A stretch of DNA of 11,345 nt from Bacteroidales bacterium (GTDB taxonomy: Bacteria > Bacteroidota > Bacteroidia > Bacteroidales > UBA7960), in NCBI GenBank assembly GCA_007124575.1, contig SLEW01000203.1, forward strand, positions 1 to 11,345. Reading direction: 5' to 3'. Numbering within the stretch: position 1 is the first letter of the stretch; each line of letters begins with the position of its first letter. This document shows, in pieces, positions 6,332 to 11,345 of the stretch. A program made the position numbers and the translations under genes. A model generated the notes under the pieces. The model worked only from the letters and a program-made list of their open reading frames with translations. It was not told the DNA's origin and ran no database searches.

Positions 6332-6339
6332 CGAAATTA
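6332..6339 (-). promoter_or_regulatory. Near-consensus -7 box upstream of gldA
   Basis: TAATTTCG on the minus strand differs from TAnnTTTG at one position. It would give a leader of about 13 nt before the gldA ATG. No -33 element is seen, so this is a weak call. Confidence 0.3.
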
Positions 6340-6381
6340 CTAATTTTAATGGGAGGTTTTGGGGGGTGTGACAAGAAAAAC

Positions 6382-6417
6382 GGAACACGGATGACGCGGA
6401 TGGCCTTCGGCCAGCAC
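6382..6417 (+). repeat. 36-bp dispersed motif, copy 2 (gldA-rsgA intergenic)
   Basis: Matches the reverse complement of 2869-2904 at 35 of 36 bases, the one difference being A for G at 6387. It contains GGATGACGCGGATG and the hairpin TGGCC-TTC-GGCCA (6401-6413). It stands alone here, without the element arms, in the 189-bp divergent gap, which shows that the motif spreads or is retained independently of the larger element. Confidence 0.8.
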
Positions 6418-6501
6418 AAATTAAGAACCTCCAAAACGCAAAACGCTTGTAAACCTGATAACTTTTTGGCCTTTCAACTTTTTAACAATAATTAAAGACC
6501 C

Positions 6502-7443
6502 ATGCATGAAGGTGTTGTGACAAAATCAACGGGAAGCTGGTACCGGGTGGAGACCCCTGATAGGCAGCAGACAGATTGCAAGCTTCGCGGAAAACTTAAA
6601 ATAGCGGGATCCAAGGCTACAAACCCTGTGGCGGTGGGTGACAGGGTCGCCTTCTCGGTCTCAGCTGATGACGAAACGGGTGTAATATATGATATCCTCG
6701 AAAGGAAGAACTATATCATCCGTAAGGCCACGAAGCTTTCCAGGCAAACCCATGTGATCGCAGCCAACATCGACCAGGCCGTAATTATTGCAACCCTTGC
6801 CTATCCCCGTACGTCTACCGGTTTTATCGACCGCTTCCTCATAACGTGCGAGGCATACAGTATACCTGCAGTGCTGGTCTTCAACAAGATGGACTTGATT
6901 CAGAATGATAAAGACCGGGAGCGGCTGGCTGAGATCATCACCATATACACGGAGGCGGGTTATCCGTGCATCACGGTGTCTGCAACAGAAGCAATAAACC
7001 TGGAGGCGTTTGACAGCCTGTTAAAAGACAAGGTGTCCCTCCTGGCCGGTCATTCCGGCGTGGGAAAGTCAGCACTTGTAAATGCCATTGAGCCTGGATT
7101 GGATCTCAAGGTGCAGACTGTTTCAAAAGCACATAAAAAAGGCAGGCATACCACCACCTTTGCAGAGATGTTCAGGTTATCAAACGGCGGTCGTATCATC
7201 GACACGCCAGGCATTAAAGAGTTTGGCCTGGTGGACTTTGAAGACTGGGAATTATGCCACTATTTTCCAGAAATGCGCCGGTATTTTAACCAGTGCAGAT
7301 ACGACAACTGCACTCATTTTAATGAGCCAGGCTGCCGGGTGAAAGAGGAGGTGGTCAATGGAAACATCCACCCGGAACGTTACGAAAACTACCTGGGTAT
7401 CCTGTTGGGCGGAGATACCAGGGGCAAACAGATAAAACCATGA
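6502..7443 (+). CDS. rsgA: Ribosome small-subunit-dependent GTPase A
   Basis: Circularly permuted GTPase that acts late in 30S subunit assembly. Its 313 residues show the permuted G-motif order: an OB-fold at the N-terminus (about 1-75, opening GVVTKSTGSWY), then G4 NKMD (128-131), G5 around SATE (160-163), G1 P-loop GHSGVGKS (183-190), a switch I region HTTTF (216-220) and G3 DTPG (234-237). The C-terminal zinc knuckle C265-x4-C270-x-H272-x5-C278 is complete. The ATG at 6502 gives the family-typical N-terminus. There is no Shine-Dalgarno sequence and I find no convincing promoter. The stop overlaps the dtd start (ATGA), which implies translational coupling. Confidence 0.96.
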   Translation: MHEGVVTKSTGSWYRVETPDRQQTDCKLRGKLKIAGSKATNPVAVGDRVAFSVSADDETGVIYDILERKNYIIRKATKLSRQTHVIAANIDQAVIIATLAYPRTSTGFIDRFLITCEAYSIPAVLVFNKMDLIQNDKDRERLAEIITIYTEAGYPCITVSATEAINLEAFDSLLKDKVSLLAGHSGVGKSALVNAIEPGLDLKVQTVSKAHKKGRHTTTFAEMFRLSNGGRIIDTPGIKEFGLVDFEDWELCHYFPEMRRYFNQCRYDNCTHFNEPGCRVKEEVVNGNIHPERYENYLGILLGGDTRGKQIKP

Positions 7444-7892
7444 GAGTTGTTATTCAAAAAGCAGAACAAGCAGCTGTAGAAATCCAGGGAAAGACGCATG
7501 CCAGCATCGGAAAAGGCTTGCTGGTGTTTTTAGGTGTGGAAGACGCAGACACAGAAGAAGACATCGTCTGGTTAGCAGGAAAAATCAGCCGTTTACGTGT
7601 TTTTGATGATTCCGATGGCGTGATGAATCTTTCCGTAATGGATGTAAAAGGTGAGATGTTGGTCATCAGCCAGTTTACCCTGCATGCAAGCACCAAAAAG
7701 GGTAATCGCCCTTCTTACATTCGTGCAGCGAAGCCAGATTATGCCATTCCGATGTATCAGAAATTTATTGAAAAGCTGGCAGATGTAAGTCAGTGCCGGG
7801 TAAGTTCAGGAGAGTTTGGCGCTTACATGAAGGTTTCGCTGGTAAATGACGGGCCCGTGACCATCTCCATCGACACAAAAAACAAAGAGTAA
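7440..7892 (+). CDS. dtd: D-aminoacyl-tRNA deacylase
   Basis: Removes D-amino acids (and glycine mischarged on tRNA-Ala) from tRNA, a cytoplasmic proofreading step in translation. The 150-residue length is normal. The active-site motif SQFTLHAS is at 77-84, GAYM at 127-130, and the Gly-cisPro motif NDGPVT at 136-141, which is the chiral selector of the family. It overlaps rsgA by four bases, so both are probably made from one transcript: ribosome maturation next to translation fidelity. It ends facing fabH across a 107-bp gap. Confidence 0.96.
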   Translation: MRVVIQKAEQAAVEIQGKTHASIGKGLLVFLGVEDADTEEDIVWLAGKISRLRVFDDSDGVMNLSVMDVKGEMLVISQFTLHASTKKGNRPSYIRAAKPDYAIPMYQKFIEKLADVSQCRVSSGEFGAYMKVSLVNDGPVTISIDTKNKE

Positions 7893-7917
7893 CCCTGTTT
7901 CCTGCTTCTTACTCAAG

Positions 7918-7935
7918 GACAGCCTAAGTGCTGTC
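7918..7935. terminator. Possible bidirectional terminator hairpin between dtd and fabH
   Basis: Arms GACAGC and GCTGTC with a six-base loop form a perfect 6-bp stem between two converging genes. No T-run follows on either strand, so intrinsic termination is doubtful. Position rather than sequence is the main support. Confidence 0.3.
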
Positions 7936-7999
7936 TCTACAAACCCCGGTTCCCGTTGTCAGTGCCCAAGGCCAAATCTCAAACTCCAAAACCCATACA

Positions 8000-8989
8000 C
8001 TAATACGCCCACTTAAGCCAGATTGCGCCCCAGGTAAAGCCCCCGCCAAATGCGGTAAGTATTAAGTTATCCCCCTTGTTGAGCTTATCTTCATAGTCCC
8101 AGAGGCATAAGGGGATGGTGGCATTCGTGGTGTTTCCATACTTCTGGATGTTCACCATTACTTTTTCCGGCGGCAGGTTCATCCTGCGGCCGGTAGCTTC
8201 AATGATGCGCATATTTGCCTGATGAGGCACCAGCCAGGACACATCTTCAGCGCTGAGGTTGTTCCTTTTCATTACCTCCAGCGATATATCTCCCATTTTT
8301 GTGACGGCAAGCTTGAAAACCGTTTGTCCTTCCTGGTATATAAAATGTTCACGCGCATCGATTGTTTCGTGCGAAGGCGGTTTAAGCGATCCGCCGGCTT
8401 TCATGTGCAGGTATTGCCAGCTTGAACCTTCTGAACCAAATACATGGTCCATTACGCCCACATCTTCCTGTGTCGGCTCCAGCATAACAGCGCAGGCAGC
8501 ATCTCCAAACAAAACGCAGGTTTGCCTGTCTGTATAGTCTACAATGGAAGACATTTTATCAGCACCTACCACCACCACTTTTTTATACCTCCCTGACTCA
8601 ACATAATTGGCGGCGGTCACCAGGGCATAAAGAAAGCCCGAGCAGGCAGCGTTCATGTCATAGCTGAATGCATTCTTAATACCCGCTTTATGGCTGATCA
8701 GGTTGGCTGCAGCCGGGAATTTCATATCGGGGGTAACGGTAGAACACAATACCATATCTACCTCGGAGGGGCCAATACCCCTTTTATCAAGCAGGCCCTT
8801 AACAGCTTCGCCCCCCATATCAGAAGTAGCCAGGCCAGCACCCTTTAAAATTCTTCTTTCTTTAATGCCTGTGCGAGTAGATATCCATTCATCGGAGGTG
8901 TCCACCATCTGTTCCAGCTCCTGATTTGTCAGGATATAATCCGGCAAATGACCGTGCACAGCTGTTATTGCTGCTTTTATGTGCGCCAT
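8000..8989 (-). CDS. fabH: 3-oxoacyl-[acyl-carrier-protein] synthase III
   Basis: Starts type II fatty-acid synthesis by condensing acetyl-CoA (or a branched acyl-CoA) with malonyl-ACP. The 329-residue length is normal. The catalytic triad is visible: Cys116 in NAACSGF, His256 in VPHQANMRI and Asn286 in YGNTTNAT. The N-terminal DTSDEWISTRTGIKER (30-45) and C-terminal FGGGFTWGA (314-322) are family hallmarks. It is the last gene of a DUF177-rpmF-plsX-fabH unit, 26 bp after plsX, the same grouping seen in many bacteria. In many Bacteroidota efp, accB and accC follow fabH; here the operon stops and dtd faces it. Confidence 0.97.
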   Translation of the reverse strand: MAHIKAAITAVHGHLPDYILTNQELEQMVDTSDEWISTRTGIKERRILKGAGLATSDMGGEAVKGLLDKRGIGPSEVDMVLCSTVTPDMKFPAAANLISHKAGIKNAFSYDMNAACSGFLYALVTAANYVESGRYKKVVVVGADKMSSIVDYTDRQTCVLFGDAACAVMLEPTQEDVGVMDHVFGSEGSSWQYLHMKAGGSLKPPSHETIDAREHFIYQEGQTVFKLAVTKMGDISLEVMKRNNLSAEDVSWLVPHQANMRIIEATGRRMNLPPEKVMVNIQKYGNTTNATIPLCLWDYEDKLNKGDNLILTAFGGGFTWGAIWLKWAY

Positions 8990-9015
8990 GTCTGAGTATT
9001 TTAAAGAATAATAGA

Positions 9016-9993
9016 TTATGCTTCTTCATCAGGGAAGAGGCGACCCTGTGTATAATGGTCCATGGCCAAACGGATCTGGTCTGCTATTCCAGCTTTATAC
9101 ACTTCCCTGGAATGCAGAATCATGTTCTTGAAGGCCATATCATTGGAAATACCATGTCCGATCAGCACGGTGGAATTGATCCCCAGGATCGGTGTTCCAC
9201 CATACTTTTCATAGTTAAAACGTGCTATGAACTCATCCATATGTCCACGCTTTACCAGCATGCGAAACATCGTCTCCATATTTTTCAGCACGATGTTTCC
9301 GGTAAACCCATCTGTAACAACCACGTCCACTCTGTCTTTGAAGAGTTCACGGCTTTCCACATTGCCGATAAAGTGGTAGTCACTGTTGTCTTTCATGAGG
9401 CGGTAAGCAGACTGACAAAGGATGTTTCCCTTATCTGCTTCTTCTCCGATATTCAACAAGCCTACGGCCGGGTTTTTAATCCCATACACGCATTTTGCAT
9501 ATATAGAACCGAGAAGTCCGAACTGGTAAAGGACATCCGGTTTGCAGTCGGGGTTGGTGCCTACATCGATGAGCACACCCACACCGCCATTCTCTTTTGG
9601 GATAATGGAGGTGGTGGCAGGCCTGATGACCCCTTTTATCGCATTTACACCATAGATCGACCCTACAAGCATGGCGCCGGTATTACCGGCACTTGAAAAG
9701 GAGTCAATCTCTTTTGTTTTCAGCATTTTAAAGCCAAGCGCAATGCTCGAGCCAGGTTTTTGTGAAAATGCCTTTGTGGGAGACTCTCCCATTTCTATGA
9801 CTTCCGGGGCATGCACGATGTCAAACATAGCAGGATCGGCAGCATGAGATTCCAGTTGTTCATGGATTCTTTTCTCATGGCCGATCAATACGATGCGATC
9901 ATCCGCAGACAATTCTTTACTGGCCAACAGTGCCCCGGCCACGCTTGCTGACGGGGCATGATCACCACCCATCACGTCAAAACCAATATTCAT
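9016..9993 (-). CDS. plsX: Phosphate acyltransferase PlsX
   Basis: Peripheral-membrane enzyme that converts acyl-ACP to acyl-phosphate, which feeds PlsY and the first acylation of glycerol-3-phosphate in phospholipid synthesis. The 325-residue length is normal. Motifs are IGFDVMGGDHAP at 3-14, SAGNTGAMLVGS at 101-112, LNIGEEADKGN at 180-190, TDGFTGNIVLK at 227-237 and YGGTPILGIN near the C-terminus. It starts 33 bp after rpmF and ends 26 bp before fabH, so it is likely cotranscribed with both, coupling L32 and lipid synthesis. Confidence 0.97.
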   Translation of the reverse strand: MNIGFDVMGGDHAPSASVAGALLASKELSADDRIVLIGHEKRIHEQLESHAADPAMFDIVHAPEVIEMGESPTKAFSQKPGSSIALGFKMLKTKEIDSFSSAGNTGAMLVGSIYGVNAIKGVIRPATTSIIPKENGGVGVLIDVGTNPDCKPDVLYQFGLLGSIYAKCVYGIKNPAVGLLNIGEEADKGNILCQSAYRLMKDNSDYHFIGNVESRELFKDRVDVVVTDGFTGNIVLKNMETMFRMLVKRGHMDEFIARFNYEKYGGTPILGINSTVLIGHGISNDMAFKNMILHSREVYKAGIADQIRLAMDHYTQGRLFPDEEA

Positions 9994-10026
9994 TTCCCTG
10001 GTATTGGTAAGAAAAAAGGTTCAGAG

Positions 10027-10212
10027 TTATACCGTGGTGGTCTTTTCGATGGCCATTTTACCTCTGTAAAAACCGCACTCCGGGCATACACGGTGCATAA
10101 GCTTGGAGGCGCTGCAATTGGAGCAGGTCGTAAGTGAGGGTTCAACAGCCTTATAATGCGTGCGTCGCTTATCCCTGCGCGTTTTTGAAATCTTACTCTT
10201 TGGATGTGCCAT
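10027..10212 (-). CDS. rpmF: 50S ribosomal protein L32
   Basis: A 61-residue, strongly basic protein of the large ribosomal subunit. The start MAHPKSKISKTRRDKRRTH is typical of L32. Four cysteines, CSNC at 30-33 and CPEC at 43-46, form a zinc ribbon, so this is the zinc-binding (C+) form and not the cysteine-less paralogue some bacteria use under zinc limitation. It lies 26 bp after the DUF177 gene and 33 bp before plsX, in the classic yceD-rpmF-plsX order. Confidence 0.97.
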   Translation of the reverse strand: MAHPKSKISKTRRDKRRTHYKAVEPSLTTCSNCSASKLMHRVCPECGFYRGKMAIEKTTTV

Positions 10213-10238
10213 AGCTACGATGGATTTATTTTGTGAAT

Positions 10239-10790
10239 TTAGTTGTTCTTTTTGAAACGAAGGGATTTCAAGGCCTCAAAGGGGGCGCCCTCGAGAGGCT
10301 TTTCGGTATACTGATGAGCTCCGCCCGTATTATAGGCCTCTACCCTGGCCAGCATGTCCGGGTCGCAGCCTGACCGGCCCTGATCATCATCCGGATGCAC
10401 ACGCCGAAGTGGAAGCACCAGGTGCAGAAACTCATACACATACTGCGATATATCAACCTGTGATTGCTCATGCGGTATCACTATGATGTCTTCGGTTTGC
10501 TCCGTATGCTCATCCCCGAATTTGAAATAGATGCGTCTCTCAAAAGCAACTTCCTCGCGATACGCATCCAGGCAACGGTCACAGACAACCTCTATCCAAC
10601 CATTAAAATCAAAGTCGAAAACAAGCATGTTCTCTTCTTTTTCCAGGCGCAGATCCAGGTGTATGTCGCCATGGTGAATTTCTGAATGAGCAAAACAGTC
10701 AAAAAACACGCTCCCTATGTCAAACGAAAATTGGTGATTTCCGCTCGAAAGGCCCATGAATTCGATTTTGTATGCTTTCAGTTCTTCCAA
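10239..10790 (-). CDS. DUF177 (YceD-like) protein, probable TTG start
   Basis: A 183-residue member of the DUF177/YceD family, which in bacteria and plastids is linked to 23S rRNA or large-subunit maturation and usually sits just before rpmF, as here. Visible features are the N-terminal strand pattern YKIEFMGLSSGNHQFSFDI (7-25), the CDRC pair at 70-73, an LPLRRVHP block at 126-133 and a closing PFEALKSLRF. I start it at a TTG at 10790. A GAGGAG sits four bases upstream and an exact -7 box lies just beyond, while the first ATG of the open frame (10871) is upstream of that promoter and would add 27 unfamiliar residues. An internal ATG (residue 12) would remove a conserved strand. The precise molecular function is not established. 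Confidence 0.88.
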   Translation of the reverse strand: MEELKAYKIEFMGLSSGNHQFSFDIGSVFFDCFAHSEIHHGDIHLDLRLEKEENMLVFDFDFNGWIEVVCDRCLDAYREEVAFERRIYFKFGDEHTEQTEDIIVIPHEQSQVDISQYVYEFLHLVLPLRRVHPDDDQGRSGCDPDMLARVEAYNTGGAHQYTEKPLEGAPFEALKSLRFKKNN

Positions 10791-10794
10791 TGTA

Positions 10795-10800
10795 CTCCTC
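10795..10800 (-). promoter_or_regulatory. Shine-Dalgarno sequence that sets the DUF177 start
   Basis: GAGGAG on the minus strand, four bases before the TTG at 10790. It is notable because most other starts in this window lack a recognisable Shine-Dalgarno sequence, as is usual in Bacteroidota. Confidence 0.65.
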
Positions 10801-10816
10801 GTTTTGATAAAGTCTG

Positions 10817-10824
10817 CAAAGATA
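10817..10824 (-). promoter_or_regulatory. -7 promoter box of the DUF177-rpmF-plsX-fabH operon
   Basis: TATCTTTG followed by C on the minus strand is an exact TAnnTTTG match. Transcription would begin near 10810, about 20 nt before the TTG start. No -33 TTG is seen; the upstream region is T-rich on this strand. Confidence 0.6.
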
Positions 10825-10839
10825 AAACGAATGTCCGAG

Positions 10840-10870
10840 AAAAAAAAGTGTTTCTGCTGCTTATTCAGCA
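10840..10870 (-). terminator. Possible intrinsic terminator after the oxidoreductase gene
   Basis: On the minus strand a 5-bp hairpin (TGCTG and CAGCA, 10870-10855) is followed seven bases later by eight T residues (10847-10840). It lies between the oxidoreductase stop and the next operon's promoter, the right place for a terminator. The stem is short and the T-run is offset, so support is modest. Confidence 0.35.
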
Positions 10871-10904
10871 AAATGAGGCACCAAATACCCCAGACAGGTG
10901 CTTG

Positions 10905-11345
10905 TTACCTGAAAGCTTTTTCCAGAAGCGCATCTTCGCCAAGCCTCAGTCGGTGGAAATAATCCGGCACCTTTTTGCCGCACAGTTCATCCACATAAAG
11001 ACGTGCCAGGTACATACCCAGCATGAAGCCCTGCCCACGCAGTCCTAAAAAGAGGCCTTTTTCCACATCGACAACCATTTTGGGCTCTATGTAGTAGCCG
11101 GCCCACAATGACTGGAAGCCCACGGCAGATATTTCCGGTATCCAGTCTATAAACACCTCGGAGACGATTTCCGAAAAATCCCGCGAGTTGATCTTCATGT
11201 CTTTATCCGTTTCCAGGGGCTCTACCGCAGGTGAAGCGCAACCGATCACCTGGCCGGTATCGCCAAGTTGCTGGCCGTATACAGCTGTAAAACCCTTATA
11301 GTGGCGACGATCAATAAGCATGTTCAGGGGTGCGCCGTTGATCCC
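10905..11345 (-). CDS. FAD-dependent oxidoreductase (DAO-like), C-terminal part
   Basis: The frame is open to the right edge of the window (GINGAPLN precedes the first internal methionine), so the 146 residues seen are only the C-terminal end. WAGYYIEPKMVVDVEKGLFLG followed by GLRGQGFMLGMYLARLYVDEL resembles the C-terminal FAD-contacting end of D-amino-acid-oxidase-like flavoproteins, where a G-x-GF-x-G stretch caps the flavin and a helix follows. It ends LLEKAFR. The substrate cannot be told from this part, and the N-terminal dinucleotide-binding motif is outside the window. A probable terminator and the next operon's promoter lie just downstream, so it is probably transcribed separately from DUF177. 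In many Bacteroidota pdxA occupies this position. Confidence 0.7.
   Translation of the reverse strand, partial: GINGAPLNMLIDRRHYKGFTAVYGQQLGDTGQVIGCASPAVEPLETDKDMKINSRDFSEIVSEVFIDWIPEISAVGFQSLWAGYYIEPKMVVDVEKGLFLGLRGQGFMLGMYLARLYVDELCGKKVPDYFHRLRLGEDALLEKAFR

Noticed and set aside
6004..6495. 163-residue plus-strand open frame ending before rsgA
   Set aside because: Mostly antisense to gldA, and its C-terminus is a translation of the 36-bp repeat and A/T-rich DNA.
8926..9696. 256-residue plus-strand open frame
   Set aside because: Antisense to plsX and the fabH start, both of which have intact motifs. No family resemblance in the translation.

Overview
The window is chromosomal DNA from a member of the Bacteroidota, read from several independent signs. 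Several starts are preceded by the phylum-specific -7 promoter box TAnnTTTG rather than a sigma70 -10 box. Most start codons lack a Shine-Dalgarno sequence. There is a GldA-type ABC ATPase, a PorT-like outer-membrane beta-barrel, and the gene pairs yicC-gmk and DUF177-rpmF-plsX-fabH. I cannot place it below phylum level. No tRNA, rRNA, CRISPR array, transposase or phage gene is visible.

Layout, left to right. (1) 1-1199, minus strand: the N-terminus of an exported protein cut by the window edge, a 309-bp gap with a promoter candidate, then an outer-membrane beta-barrel gene. (2) 1293-2740, plus strand: yicC and gmk, two bases apart. (3) 2741-3345: 605 bp without a gene, occupied by two copies of a palindromic element whose cores lie in opposite orientation. 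(4) 3346-6312, minus strand: nadD, metK and gldA, with a short tandem repeat between metK and nadD. (5) 6313-6501: a divergent intergenic region carrying a third copy of a 36-bp motif found in the element. (6) 6502-7892, plus strand: rsgA and dtd, overlapping by four bases. (7) 8000-10790, minus strand: the DUF177-rpmF-plsX-fabH operon, transcribed towards dtd. (8) 10905-11345, minus strand: the C-terminus of a FAD-dependent oxidoreductase cut by the right edge.

Most genes are housekeeping: RNA turnover and GMP phosphorylation (yicC, gmk), NAD and S-adenosylmethionine synthesis (nadD, metK), 30S ribosome maturation and D-aminoacyl-tRNA proofreading (rsgA, dtd), and ribosomal protein L32 joined to the first steps of phospholipid and fatty-acid synthesis (rpmF, plsX, fabH). 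gldA, the beta-barrel gene and the partial oxidoreductase are the more lineage-specific parts.

The most unusual part is the 2738-3323 element pair. Each copy has end arms built from an 8-bp tandem unit. Each core is bounded by a short inverted repeat (GTTCTTTGA and TCAAAGAAC; one of the four sites carries a mismatch). Between the copies the outer arms are direct while the core is inverted. The gmk stop codon lies inside the first arm. nadD, which in many Bacteroidota follows gmk on the same strand, here faces it across the element. This fits a small non-autonomous repeat family with an invertible core, and suggests, without proving, that a local rearrangement took place here.
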